DNA from: Haliclona indistincta
Lineage: Eukaryota; Porifera; Demospongiae; Haplosclerida; Chalinidae
DNA length: 64,000 nt
Assembly (NCBI GenBank): GCA_964017065.1
Contig: OZ024789.1
Location: 7,072,191 to 7,136,190 of the forward strand
Direction: 5' to 3'
Each line of letters begins with the position of its first letter. Within the stretch, counting starts at the first letter, position 1. The notes beneath the pieces are model-generated. The model had not been told where the DNA came from, ran no database searches, and saw only the letters and a list, made by a program, of their open reading frames with translations. This document shows, one piece after another, positions 23,898 to 37,900 of this stretch. The position numbers and the translations under genes are program-made.

Positions 23898-26100
23898 TAA
23901 AGGGCTTGCAACTTTTGCGACTTGTAAGCCTCTTGGTCCACCAAAGGGCTTGCGAATTGTGCAAGCGCTTTGGTCCTCCAAAGGGCTTGTGACTTGTGAG
24001 CCCCCTGGTTCCCCCAAGAGAGTGATACTTGTAAGCCCCTTGGTCCCCCAAAGGGCTTACGACTTTTGCGACTTGTAAGCCCCTTGTTCCCGCAAAGGGC
24101 TTGCGAATTTTGAGACTTTTAAGCTCCTTGGTCGCCCAAAGAGCTTGCAACTTTTGCGACTTGTAAGCGCTTTGATCCACCAAAGGGCTTGCGACTTGTG
24201 AGCCCCTTTGTCCCCCAAAGGGCGTGCGACTAGTAAGCCCCTTGGTCCCCTAAAGGGCTTCCGACTTTTGCGTCTTGTAAGCCCCTTTGTCCCACAAAGG
24301 GCTTGCGACTTTTGCGACTTGTAAGCCCCTTGGTCTCCTAAAGGGCTTGCGACTTTTGCGACTAGTTAGCCCCTTCAACCCCCAAAAAGCTTGCGACTTT
24401 TGCGACTAGTAAGCCCCTTGGTCCCCCAAACGGCGTGCGACTTGTAAGCCCCTTGGTCACCCAAAGGGCTTGCAAGTTTTGCGACTTGTAAGCTCCTTGG
24501 TCCCCCAAAGGGCTTGCGACTTTTGCGACTTGTAAGCCCCTTGCACCCCCAAAGGGCTTGAGACTTGTAAGCCCCTTGGTCCCCCAAAAAGCTTGCGACT
24601 TGTAAGCACCTTGGTGCCCTAAAGGGCTTGCGACTTTGCGACTTGTAAGCCCCTTGGTGTCCCAAAGGGCTTGCGACTTTTGCGACTTGTAAGCCCCTTG
24701 GTCCCCCAAAGGGCTTGCGACTTTTCCGACTTGTAAGCCCCTTGGTCCCTTCAAAAGCTTGCGACTTGTAAGCACCTTGGTCCCTTAAAGGGCTTGCGAC
24801 TTTGCGACTTGTAAGCCCCTTGGTCCCCTAAAGGGCTTGCGACATGTAAGCCCATTGGTCCCATAAAGGGCTTGCGACTTCTGCGACTTGTAAGCCCCTT
24901 GGTCCCGCAAATGGCTTGCGCATTTTGCGACTTGTAAGCCCCTTGGTTCCCCAAAAAGCTGCGACTTGTAAGCTCCTTGGTCCCCTAAAGGGCTTTCGAC
25001 TTTGCGACTTGTAAGCCCTTTGGTCCCCCAAAGGGCTTTCGACTTTTGCGACTTGTAAGTCCCTTGGTCTTCCAAAGGGCTTTCGACTTTGCGGCTTGTA
25101 AGCCATTTGGTCCCCCAAAGGGCTTGCGACTTTTGCGACTTGTAAGACCCTTGGTTCCCCAAAGAGAGTGCTACTTGAAATCCCCTTGGTGCCCCATAGG
25201 GCTTACGACTTTTGCGACTTGTAAGCCCCTTGTTCCCCCAAAGGGCTTGCAAATTTTGAGACTTTTAAGCTCCTTGGTCGCCCAAAGAGCTTGCAACTTT
25301 TGCGACTTGTAAGCGCTTTGATCCACCAAAGGGCTTGCGACTTGTGAGCCCCTTTGTCCCCCAAAGGGCGTGCGACTGGTAAGCCCCTTGGTCCCCTAAA
25401 GTGCTTCCGACTTTTGCGTCTTGTAAGCCCCTTTGTCCCACAAAGGGCTTGCGACTTTTGCGACTTGTAAGCCACTTTGTCCCCCAAAGGGCTTGCGACA
25501 TGTAAGCCCCTTGGTCTCCTAAAGGGCTTGCGACTTTGGCGACTAGTTAGCCCCTTCGACCCCCAAAGAGCTTGCGACTTTTGCGACTAGTAAGCCCCTT
25601 GGTCCCCCAAAAGGGCGTGCGACTTGTAAGCCCCTTGGTCTCCCAAAGGGCTTGCGACTTTCGCGACTTGTAAGCCCCTTGGTCCCCCAAAGGGCTTGCG
25701 ACTTTGCGACTTGTAAGCCCCTTGGTCCCCCTAAAAGCTTGCGACTTGTAAGCACCTTGGTCCCTTAAAGGGCTTGCGACTTTGCGACTTGTAAGCCCCT
25801 TGGTCCCCTAAAGGGCTTGCGACATGTAAGCCCCTTGGTCCCATAAAGGGCTTGCGACTTCTGCGACTTGTAAGCCCCTTGGTCTTCGAAAAAGCCTGCG
25901 ACATGTGAGCTCCTTGGTCCCCAAAATGGCTTTAGACTTTGCGACTTGTAAGCCCTTTGGTCCCCCAAAGGGTTTGCGACTTGTGCGACTTGTATGCCCC
26001 TTGGTTCCCCAAAGGGCTTACGACTTTTGCGACTTGTAAGCCCCTTGTTCCCCCAAAGGGCTTGCGACTTTTGCGATTTGTAAGCCCCTAGGTCTTCCAA
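23898..26100. repeat. Satellite A, second block (44/35-bp units)
   Basis: 2.2 kb of the same family as 1-652, bounded on both sides by satellite B. The left edge is an abrupt switch, GGGATTTTG to GTCCCCTAAAGGG. The right edge reads TCTTCCAAAAGTGGGTCCCACC. Frames of up to 155 residues on the minus strand are repeat translations. Confidence 0.9.
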
Positions 26101-27006
26101 AAGTGGGTCCCACCGCGAATTCACTAAACCCAAAGGGTGCACCATTGGTGTCCCACCGCGAATTCACAAAACTCCAAGGGTGCACCATTGAGGTTCCACC
26201 GCGACATCAAAAACCCCATGGGTGCACCATTGGGGTTCCACCGCGAATTCACAAAATCCCAACGGCGCACCATTGGGGTTCCACCCCGAATTCAAAAAAC
26301 CCCAAGAGTGCTCCATTGTGGTCCCACCGCGAATTCGCAAAACCCCAAGGTTGCACCATTGGGGTCCCACTGTTAATTCACAAACCCCAATGGTGCACCA
26401 TGGTGGTCCCACCGCGATTTCACAAAATTCCACGGGTGCACCATTGGGGTCCCACCACGAATTCACAAAACCCCAAGGGTGCACCATTGGGGTCCAACCG
26501 CGAATTCACAAAACCCAAAAGGTGCACCATTGGGGTCCCACCGCTAATTCACAAAACCCCAAGGGTGCACCATTGGGGTCCCAAAGCGAATTCGCAAACC
26601 CCCAAGGGTGCACCATTGGGGTCCCACCGCGAATTCACAAAACCCAAAGGTTGCACCATGGGGTCCCACTGCGAATTCACAAAACCCCAAGGGTGCACCA
26701 ATGGGCTCCCACCGCGAATTCACAAAACTCCAAGGGTGCACCATTGGGGTACCACCGCGAATTCACAAAACCTTAACGGTGCACCATTGGGGTCCCATCG
26801 CGAATTCACTTAACCCCAAGGGTTCACAATTGTGGTCCCACAGCAAATTCACAAAACTCCAAGGGTGCACCATTTGGGTTCCAGCGCGACATCAAGAAAC
26901 CCCAATGGTGCACCATTGAGGTTCCACCGCTAATTAACAAAACACCAAAGGAGCACCATTGGGATTCCACCCCGAATTCACAAAACACCAAAGGAGAACC
27001 ATTGGG
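26101..27006 (+). repeat. Satellite B, forward orientation, second block
   Basis: Forward-orientation 43-bp units, closely parallel to 653-1451 in the order of variant units. It ends in the same orientation switch, AACACCAAAGGAG then ACCATTGGGGTTTTTG. The parallel indicates that the start of the window and this region derive from one ancestral segment. Confidence 0.88.
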
Positions 27007-28777
27007 GTTTTTGTGAATTCGCGGTGGTACCCAATGGTGCACCCTTGGGATTTTGTGAATTCGCGGTAGTACCCCAATGGTGCACCATTGGGGTTTTGTC
27101 AATTCGCAGTGGGACCCCAATGGTGCACCCTTGGGGTTTTGTGAATTCGCGGTGGGACCCCAATGGTGCACCCTAGGGGTTTTTTGAATTCGTGGTGGAA
27201 CCCCAATGGTGCACCCCTGGGTACCCTTGGGGTTCTGTGAATTCGCGGTGGGACCCCAATGGTGCACCCTTGGTGTTTTGTGAATTCGCGGTGGTACCCC
27301 AATGGTGCACCCTTGGGGTTTTGTCAACTCGGGGTGGAACCCCAATGGTGCAACCCTTGGTTACCCTTGGTGTTCTGTGAATTCGCGGTGGGACCCCAAT
27401 GGTGCACCCTTGGGATTTTGTGAATTCGCGGTGGTACCCCAGATGTGCACCCCTGAGGTTTTGTAAATTTGCGCAGGGACCCCAATGGTGCACCCTTGGG
27501 GTTTTTGCGAATTAGCGGTGCAACCCCAATGGTGCACCCTTGGGGTTTTGTGAATTCGCGGTGGGACCCCAATGGTGCACCCTTGGGGTTTTGTGAATTC
27601 GCTGTGGAACCCCAATGGTGCACCCTTGGGGTTTTGTGAATTCGCGGTGGGACCCCAATGGTGCACCCTTGGTGTTTTGTGAATTCGCGGTGGGACCCCA
27701 ATGGTGCACCCTTGGGGTTTTGTGAATTCGCTGTGGGACCCCAATGGTGCACCCTTGTGGTTTTGTGAATTAGCGGTGGGACCCCAATGGTGCACCCTTG
27801 GGGTTTGGTGATTTCGAGTCGGGACCCCAATGGTGTACCATTGGGGTTTTGTGAATTCGCGGTGGGACCCCAATGGTGCACCCTTGGGATTTTAAGAATT
27901 CGCGGTGGTACCCCAATGGTGCACCCTTGGGGTTTTGTGAATTCGCGGTGGGACCCCAATGGTGCACACTTGTGGTTTTGTGAATTCGCTGTGGGACCCC
28001 TATGGTGCACCCTTGGGTTTTGTAAATTCGCGGTGGGACCCCAATGGGGCACCCTTGGGGTTTTGTGAATTCCCGGTGGGACCCCAATGGTGCACCCTTG
28101 GGGTTTTGTGAATTCGCGGTGGAACCCCAATGGTGCACCCTTGGGGTTCTCTGAATTCTCGGTGGGAACGCAATGGCGCACCCTTGGTGTTTTGTGAATT
28201 CGCGGTGGGACCCCAATGGTGCACCCTCTGGTTACCCTAGGGGTGCTGTGAATTCGCGGTGGGACCCCAATGGTGCACCCTTGGGGTTTTGTGAATTCGT
28301 TGTGGTACCCCAATGGTGCACCCTTGGTGTTTTGTGAATTCGTGGTGGAACCCCAATTGTGCACCCTTGGGGTTTTGTGAATTCGCGGTGGGACCCCAAT
28401 TGTGCACCCTTGGGGTTTTGTGAATTCGCTGTGGGAACCCAATGGTGCACCCTTGGGGTTTGGTGAATTCGCGGTGGTACCCCAATGGTGCACCCTTTGG
28501 GTTGTGTGAACACGCGGTGGAACCCCAATGGTGCACCCTTTGCTTACTCTTGGGGTTCTGTGAAATCGCGATGGGACCCCAATGGTGCACCCTTGGGGTT
28601 TTGTGAATTCACTGTGGGACCCCATTGGTGCACCCTTGTGGTTTTGTGAATTCGAGGTGGGACCACAATGGTGCACCCTTGTGGTTTGGTGAATTCGCGG
28701 TGGGTCCCCAATTGTGCACCCTTGGGGGTTTGTGAATTCGCGGTGGTACCCCAACGGTGCACCCTTGGGCTTCCGTG
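27007..28777 (-). repeat. Satellite B, reverse orientation, up to the assembly gap
   Basis: Reverse-orientation units paralogous to 1,452-3,511 and to 29,000-30,650. Stops at a run of N. Confidence 0.88.
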
Positions 28778-28977
28778 NNNNNNNNNNNNNNNNNNNNNNN
28801 NNNNNNNNNNNNNNNNNNNNNNNNNNNNNNNNNNNNNNNNNNNNNNNNNNNNNNNNNNNNNNNNNNNNNNNNNNNNNNNNNNNNNNNNNNNNNNNNNNNN
28901 NNNNNNNNNNNNNNNNNNNNNNNNNNNNNNNNNNNNNNNNNNNNNNNNNNNNNNNNNNNNNNNNNNNNNNNNNNNNN
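28778..28977. other. Assembly gap, exactly 200 N
   Basis: A run of 200 undetermined bases, a round number usually used for gaps of unknown size. Bases after the gap start at the A-free inversion motif AACACCAAAGGAGCACC, as at 1,430 and 26,985. Frames drawn across it are meaningless. Confidence 0.98.
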
Positions 28978-31900
28978 AAACACCAAAGGAGCACCATTGG
29001 GGTTTTTGTGAATTCGCGGTGGTACCCCAATGGTGCACCCTTGGGATTTTGTGAATTCGCGGTAGTACCCCAATGGTGCACCCTTGGGGTTGTGTGAATT
29101 CGCTGTGGGACCCCAATGGTGCACCATTGGGGTTTTGTGAATTCGCAGTGGGACCCCAATGGTGCACCCTTGGGGTTTTGTGAATTCGCGGTGGGACCCC
29201 ACTGGTGCACCCTAGGGGTTTTGTGAATTCGTGGTGGAACCCCAATGGTGCACCCTTGGGGTTCTGTGAATTCGCGGTGGGACCCCAATGGTGCACCCTT
29301 GGTGTTTTGTGAATTCGCGGTGGTACCCCAATGGTGCACCCTTGGGGTTTTGTCAACTCGGGGTGGAACCCCAATGGTGCACCCTTTGGTTACCCTTGGG
29401 GTTCTGTGAATTCGCGGTGGGACCCCAATGGTGCACCCTTTGGGTTTTGTGAATTCGCGGTGGGACCCCAATGGTGAACCCTTGGGATTTTGTGAATTCG
29501 CGGTGGTACCCCTGAGGTGCACCCCTGGGGTTTTGTGAATTTGCGCTGGGACCCCAATGGTGCACCCTTGGGGTTTTGTGAATTAGCGGTGCGACCCCAA
29601 TGGTGCACCCTTGGGGATTTGGGAATTCGCGGTGGGACCCCAATGGTGCACCCTTGGGGTTTTGTGAATTCGCTGTGAAACCCCAATGGTGCACCCTTGG
29701 GCACCCTTGGGGTTTTGTGAATTCGATGTGGGGCCCCAATGGTGCACCCTTGGTGTTTTGTGAATTAGCGGTGGGACCCCAATGGTGCACCCTTGGGTTT
29801 TGGTGAAATCGCGTCGGGACACCAATGGTGCACCATTGGGGTTTTGTGAATTCGCGTTGGGACCCCAATGGTGCACCCTTGCGGTTTTGTGAATTCACGG
29901 TGGGACCCCAATGGTGCACCCTTGGGGTTTTGTGAATTCGCGGTGGAACCCCAATGGTGCACCCTTGGGTACCCTTGGGGTTCTCTGAATTCGCGGTGGG
30001 ACCCCAATGGCGCACCCATGGTGTTTTGTGAATTCGCGGTGGAACCCCAATGGTGCACCCTTGGGGTTTTGTGAATTCGCGGTGGGACCCCTATGGTGCA
30101 CCCTCTGGTTACCCTTGGGGTGCTGTGAATTCGCGGTGGGACCCCAATGGTGCACCCTTGGGGTTTTGTGAATTCGTTGTGGTACCCCAATGGTGCACCC
30201 TTGGTGTTTTGTGAATTCGCGGTGGGACCCCAATTGTGCACCCTTGGGGGTTTGTGAATTCGCGGTGGGACCCCAATTGTGCACCCTTGGGGTTTTGTGA
30301 ATTCGCTGTGGGAACCCAATGGTGCACCCTTGGTGTTTGGTGTATTCGCGGTGGTACCACAATGGTGCACCCTTGGGGTTGTGTGAACTCGCGGTGGAAC
30401 CCCAATGGTGCACCCTTTGCTTACCCTTGGGGTTCTGTGAAATCGCGATGGGACCCCAATGGTGCACCCTTGGGGTTTTGTGAATTCACTGTGGGACCCC
30501 AATGGTGCACCCTTGTGGTTTTGTGAATTCGCGGTGGGACCACAATGGAGCACCCTTGTGGTTTGATGAATTCGCGGTGGGTCCCCAATTGTGCACCCTT
30601 GGGGGTTTGTGAATTCGCGGTGGTACCCCAATGGTGCACCCTTGGGCTTTCGTGAACTCGCGGTGGAACCCCATTGGTGCACCCTTTGGTTACCCTTTGG
30701 GGTTCTGTGAATTCGCGGTGGGACCCCAATTGTGCACCCTTGGGGTTTTATGAAGTCACTGTGGGACCCCAATGGTGCACCCTTGTGGTTTTGTGAATTC
30801 GCGGTGAGACCCCAATGGAGCACCATTGGGGTTTTGTGAATTCGCTGTGGGACCCCAATTGTGCACCCTTGGGGTTTGGTGAATTCGCGTTGGGACCCCA
30901 ATGGTGCACCCTTGGGGTTTTGTGAATTCGCGGTAAGACCCCAATGGTGCACCCTTGGGATTTTGTGAATTCGCGGTGGTACCCCTTGGTGTTTTGTGAA
31001 TTCGCGGTGGGACCCCAATGGTGCTCCCTTGGGGTTTTGTGAATTCGCTGTGGCACCCCAATGGTGCACCATTGGGGTTTTGTGAATTCGCGGTGGGACC
31101 CCAATGGTGCACCCTTGGGGTTTTGTGAATTCGTGGTGGGACCCCAATGGTGCACCCTAGGGGTTTTGTGAATTCGTGGTGGAACCCCAATGGTGCACCG
31201 TGGATACCCTTGGGGTTCTGTGAATTCGCGGTGGGACCCCAATGGTGCACCCTTGGGGTTTTGTGAATTCGCGGTTGGACCCCTATGGTGCACCCTTGGG
31301 GTTTTATGATTTCGCGGTGGGACCCCAATGGTGCACCCTATGGTTTCCCTTGGGGTTCTGTGAATTCGCGGTGGGACCCCAATGGAGCACCCTTGTTGTT
31401 TTGTTAATTCACTGTGGGACCCCAATGGTGCACCCTTGGGGTTTTGTGAATTCGCGGTGGTACCCCAATGGTGCACCCTTGGGGTTTTGTCAACTCGGGG
31501 TGGAACCGCAATGGTGCACCCTTTGGTTACCCTTGGGTTTCTGTGAATTCGCGGTGGGACCCCAATGGTGCACCCTTGGGGTTTTGTGAATTCGCGGTGG
31601 GAACCCAATGGTGCACCATTGGGATTTTGTGAATTCGCGGTGGTACACCAATGGTGCACCCTTGGGGTTTTGTGAATTCGCGCTGGGACCCCAATGTTGC
31701 ACTCTAGGGGTTTTGTGAATTAGCGGTGGGATCCCAATGGAGCACCCTTGGGGTTTTGTGAATTCGCGGTGGGACCCAGATGGTGCACCCTTGGGGTTTC
31801 GTGAATTCGCGGTGGGACCCCAATGGTGCACCATTGGGGTTTTGTCAACTCGGGGTGGAACCGCAATGGTGCACCCTTTGGTTACCCTTGGGTTTCTGTG

Positions 31901-34900
31901 AATTCGCGGTGGGACCCCAATGGTGCACCCTTGGGGTTTTGTGAATTCGCGGTGGGACCCCAATGGTGCACCATAGGGATTTTGAGAATTCGCGGTGGTA
32001 CACCAATGGTGCACCCTTCGGGTTTTGTGAATTCGCGCTGGGACCCCAATGTTGCACTCTTGGGGTTTTGTGAATTAGCGGTGGGACCCCAATGGTGCAC
32101 CCTTGGGTAACCTTGAGGTTCTGTGAATTCGCGGTGGGACCCCAATGGTGCACCCTTGGTGTTTTGTGAATTCGCGGTGGGACCCCAATGGTGCACCCTT
32201 GGGGTTTTGTGAATTCGCGGTGGGACCCCAATGGTGAACCCTATGGTTACCCTTGGGGATCTGTGAATACGCAGTGGGACCGCAATGGTGCACCCTTGTG
32301 GTTTTGTGAATTCGCGGTAGAACCCCAATGGTGCACCCTTGGGGTTTGGTGAATTCGCGTCGGGACCCCAATGGTGCACCATTGGGGTTTTGTGAATTCG
32401 CGGTGCGACCCCAATGGTGCACCCTTGGGGTTTTGTGAATTCGCTGTGGCACCCCAATGGTGCACCATTGGGGTTTTGTGAATTCGTAGTGGGACCCCAA
32501 TGGTGCACCCTAGGGGTTTTGTGAATTCGTGATGGAAACCCAATGGTGCACCCTTGGGTACCCTTGGGGTTCTGTGAATTCGCAGTGGGACCCCAATGGT
32601 GCACCCTTGTTGTTTTGTGAATTCGCGGTTCGACCCCAATGGTGCACCCTTGGGGTTTTGTGAATTCGCGGTGGGACCCCAATGGTGCACCCTATGGTTA
32701 CCCTTTGGGTTCTGTGAATTCGCGGTTGGACCCCAATGGAGCACCCTTGTTGTTTGGTGAATTCACTGTGGGACCCCAAAGGTGCACCCTTGTGGTTTTG
32801 TGAATTCGCGGTGGGACCCCAATGGTGCACCCTTGGGGTTCTGTGAATTCGCGATGGTACATCAATGGTGCACCCTTGGGGTTTTGTCAACTCGGGGTGG
32901 AACCGCAATGGTGCACCCTTTGGTTACCCTTGGGTTTCTGTGAATTCGCGGTGGGACCCCAATGGTGCACCCTTGGGGTTTTGTGAATTCGCGGTGGGAC
33001 CCCAATGGTGCACCTTTGGGATTTTGTGAATTCGCTGTGGTACCCCAATGGTGCACCCTTGGGGTTTTGTGAATTCGCGCTGGGACCCCAATGGTGCACC
33101 CTTGGGGTTTTGTGAATTTGCGGTGGGACCCCAATGGTGCACCCTTGTGGTTTTGTGAATTCGCGGTGGGACCCCAATGGTGCACCCTTGGGGTTCTGTG
33201 AATTCGCGGTGGTACCCCAATGGTGCACCCTTGGGGTTTTGTAAACTCGGGGTGGAACCGCAATGGTGCACCCTTTGGTTACCCTTGGGTTTCTGCGAAT
33301 TCGCGGTGGGACCCCAATGGTGCACCCTTGGGGTTTTGTGAATTCGCGGTGGGACCCCAATAGTTCACCCTTGAGATTTTGTGAATTCGCTGTGGTACCC
33401 CAATGGTGCACCCTTGGGGTTTTGTGAATTCGCGCTGGGACCCCAATGGTGCACCCTTGGGGTTTTGTGAATTAGCGGTGGGACCCCAATGGTGCGCCCT
33501 TGTGGTTTTGTGAATTCGCGGTGGGACCCCAATGGTGCACCCTTGGGGTTCTGTGAATTCGCGGTGGTACCCCAATGGTGCACCCTTGGTGTTTTGTGAA
33601 TTCGCTGTGGGACCCCAATGGTGCACACTTGGGGTTTGGTGAAGTCGCGGTGGGACCCCAATGGTGCACCCTTTGGGTTTTGTGAATTCGCGGTGGTACC
33701 CCAATGGTGCACCCTTTTTTTGTGAACTCGCGGTGGAACCACAATGGTGCACCCTTTGGTTACCCTTGGTGTTCTGTGAATTCGCCGTGGGACCCCAATG
33801 GTGCACCCTTGGGGTTTTGTGAATTCGCTGTGGGACCCCAATGGTGCACCCTTGTGCTTTTGTGAATTCGCGGTGGGACCCCAAATGGTGCACCCTTGGG
33901 GTTTTGTGAATTCGCGGTGGGACCCAAATGGTGCACCCTTTGGGCTTTTGTGAATTCGCGGTGGTACCCTAATGGTGCACTCTTGGTATTTTGTGAATTC
34001 GCGGTGGGACCCCAATTGTGCACCCTTGGGGTTTTGTGAATTCGCTTTGGGACCCCAATGGTGCACCCTTGGGGTTTTGTGAATTCGCGGTGGGACCCCA
34101 GTTGTGCAACCTTGGGATTTTGTGAATTCGCGGTGGTACCCCAATGGTGCACCCTAGGGGTTTTGTGAATTCGCGGTGGGACCCCAATGGTGCACCCTTG
34201 GGGTTTTGTGAATTCGCAGTGGGACCCCAATGGTGCACCCTTGGGGTTTTGTGAATTCGCGGTGGGACCCCAATGGTGCACCCTTGGGGTTTTGGGAATT
34301 CGCGGTGGAATTCCAATGGTGCACCCTTGGTGTTCTTTGAATTCGCGGTGGGACTCGAATGGTGCATTCTTGGGGTTTTGGGAATTCGCGGTGGAACCCC
34401 AATGGTGCTCCCTTGGGTACCCTTCGTGTTCTGTGAATTCGCGGTGGGACCCCAATGGTGCATCCTTGGGGTTTTGTTAATTCGCGGTAGGACCCCAATG
34501 GTGCACCCTTGGGGTTTTGTGAATTCGCGGTTGGACCCCAATGGTGCACCCTTGGGGTTTTGTGAATTCGCGGTGGGACCCCAATGGTGCACACTTGGGG
34601 TTTTGTGAATTCGCGGTGGGACCCCAATGTTGCACACTTGGGGTTTTGTGAATTCGCGGTGGGACCCCAATGGTGCACCCTTGGGGTTTTGTGAATTCGC
34701 GGTGGAACACCAATGGTGCACCCTTGCGGTACGTTGGGGTTCTGTGAATTCGCGGAGGGACCCCAATGGTGCACCCTTGGAATTTTGTGAATTCGCGGTG
34801 GGACCCCATTGGTGCACCCTTGGGGTTTTGTGAATCGCAGTGGGACCCCAATGGTGCACCCTTGGGGTTTTGTGAATTCGCTGTGGGACCCCAATGGTGT

Positions 34901-37900
34901 ACCCTTGTTGTTTTGTGAATTCGTTGTGGGACCCCAATGGTGCACCCTTGGGGTATAGTGAATTCGCGGTGGGACCCCAATGGTGCACCATTTGGGTTTT
35001 GTGAATTCGCGGTGGAACCCCAATGGTGCACCCTTGGGTGCAATTGGGGTTCTGTGAATTCGCGGTGGGACCCCAATGGTTCTCACTTGGGATTTTGTGA
35101 ATTCGCGGTGGGACCCCAATGGTGTACCCTTGGGGTTTTGTGAATTCGTTGTGGGACCCCAATGGTGCACCCTTGGGGTTTTGTGATTTCGCGGTGGGAC
35201 CCCAATGGTGCACCCTTGGGGTTTTGTGAATTCGCGGTGGGACCCCAATTGTGCTCCCTTGGGGTTTTGTGAATTCGCGCTGTGACCCCAATGGTGCACC
35301 CTTGGGGTTTTGTGAATTCGCGGTGGGACCCCAATAGTGCACACTTGGGGTTTTGTGAATTCGCTGTGGGACCCCAATGGTGCACCCTTGGGGTTTTGTG
35401 AATTCGCAGTGGAACCCCAATGGTGCACCCTTGGGGTTTGGTGAATTCGCGGTGGGACCCCAATGGTGCATCCTTGGGGTTTTGTGTATTCGCGGTGGTA
35501 CCCCAATAGTGCACCCTTGGGGTTTTGTGAACTCGCGGTGGAACCCCAATGGTGCACCCATTGGTTACCCTTGGGGTTCTGTGAATTCGCGGTGGGACCC
35601 CAATGGTGCACCCTTGGGGTTTTGTGAATTCACTGTGGGACCCCAATGGTGCAACCTTGTGGTTTTGTCAATTCGCGGTGGGACCCCAATGGTGCACCCT
35701 AATGGTTTCGTGAATTCGCGGTGGGACCCCAATGGTGCACCCTTGGAGTTTTGTGAATTCGCGGTGGTACCCCAATGGTGCACCCTTGGGGTTTTGTGAA
35801 CTCGCGGTGGAAACACAATGGTTCACCCTTTGGTTATTCTTTGGGTTCTGTGAATTCGCGGTGGGACCACAATGGTGCATCCTTGGGGTTTTGTGAATTC
35901 GCGGTGGGACCCCAATGGTGCTCCCTTGGGGTTTTGTGAACTCGCGGTGGAACCCCAATGGTGCACCCTTTGGTTACCCTTGGAATTCTGTGAATTCGCG
36001 GTGGGACCCCAATGGTGCACCCTTGGGGTTTTGTGAATTCACTGTGGGACCCCAATGGTGCACACTTGTGGTTTTGTGAATTCGTGGTGGGACACCAATG
36101 GTGCACCCTTGGGGTTTTGTGAATTCGCGGTGGGACCCCAATGGTGCACCATTGGGGTTTTGTGAATTCGCGGTGGGACCCCAATGGTGCACACTTGGGG
36201 TTTTGTGAATTCGCGGTGGGACCCCAATGTTGCACACTTGGGGTTTTGTGAATTCGCGGTGGGACCCCAATGGTGCACCCTTGGGGTTTTGTGAATTCGC
36301 GGTGGAACACCAATGGTGCACCCTTGCGGTACGTTGGGGTTCTGTGAATTCGCGGTGGGACCCCAATGGTGCACCCTTGGAATTTTGTGAATTCGCGGTG
36401 GGACCCCATTGGTGCACCCTTGGGGTTTTGTGAATTCGCAGTGGGACCCCAATGGTGCACCCTTGGGGTTTTGTGAATTCGCTGTGTGACCCCAATGGTG
36501 CACCCTTGGGGTTTTGTGATTTCGCGGTGGGACCCCAATGGTGCACCATTTGGGTTTTGTGAATTCGCGGTGGAACCACAATGGTGCACCCTTGGGTGCA
36601 ATTGGGGTTCTGTGAATTCGCGGTGGGACCCCAATGGTTCTCACTTGGGATTTTGTGAATTCGCGGTGGGACCCCAATGGTGTACCCTTGGGGTTTTGTG
36701 AATTCGTTGTGGGACCCCAATGGTGCACCATTGGGGTTTTGTGAATTCGCGGTGGGACCCCAATGGTGCTCCCTTGGGGTTTTGTGAATTCGCGGTGGGA
36801 CCCCAATTGTGCTCCCTTGGGGTTTTGTGAATTCGCGCTGTGACCCCAATGGTGCACCCTTGGGGTTTTGTGAATTCGCGGTGGGACCCCAATAGTGCAC
36901 ACTTGGGGTTTTGTGAATTCGCTGTGGGACCCCAATGGTGCACCCTTGGGGTTTTGTGAATTCGCAGTGGAACCCCAATGGTGCACCCTTGGGGTTTGGT
37001 GAATTCGCGGTGGGACCCCAATGGTGCATCCTTGGGGTTTTGTGTATTCGCGGTGGTACCCCAATAGTGCACCCTTAGGGTTTTGTGAACTCGCGGTGGA
37101 ACCCCAATGGTGCACCCATTGGTTACCCTTGGGGTTCTGTGAATTCGCGGTGGGACCCCAATGGTGCTCCCTTGGGGTTTTGTGAATTCACTGTGGGACC
37201 CCAATGGTGCAACCTTGTGGTTTTGTCAATTCGCGGAGGGACCCCAATGGTGCACCCTAATGGTTTCGTGAATTCGCGGTGGGACCGCAATGGTGCACCC
37301 TTGGAGTTTTGTGAATTCGCGGTGGTACCCCAATGGTGCACCCTTGGGGTTTTGTGAACTCGCGGTGGAAACACAATGGTTCACCCTTTGGTTATTCTTT
37401 GGGTTCTGTGAATTCGCGGTGGGACCACAATGGTGCATCCTTGGGGTTTTGTGAATTCGCGGTGGGACCCCAATGGTGCACCCTTGGGGTTTTGTGAACT
37501 CGCGGTGGAACCCCAATGGTGCACCCTTTGGTTACCCTTGGGGTTCTGTGAATTCGCGGCGGGACCCCAATGGTGCACCCTTGGGGTTTTGTGAATTCAC
37601 TGTGGGACCCCAATGGTGCACACTTGTGGTTTTGTGAATTCGTGGTGGGACACCAATGGTGCACCCTTGGGGTTTTGTGCATTCGCGGTGGGACCCCAAT
37701 GGTGCACCCTTGGGGTTTTGTGAATTCGCGGTGGGACCCCAATGGTGCACTCTTGGGGTTTTGTGAATTCGCTGTGGGACCCCAATGGTGCACCCTTAGG
37801 GTTTAGTGAATTCGCGGTGGGACCCCAATGGTGCACCCTTGGGGTTTTGTGAATTCGCTGTGGGACCCCAATGGTGCACCCTTGGGGTTTTGTGAATTCG

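Noticed and set aside
27324..29522. A 732-residue minus-strand frame and many similar frames of 100-530 residues across 1-44,076
   Set aside because: They are translations of 43-bp or 44-bp satellite units, repeat every 43 residues, shift freely between phases, and this one even runs through the 200-N gap. No gene features support them.
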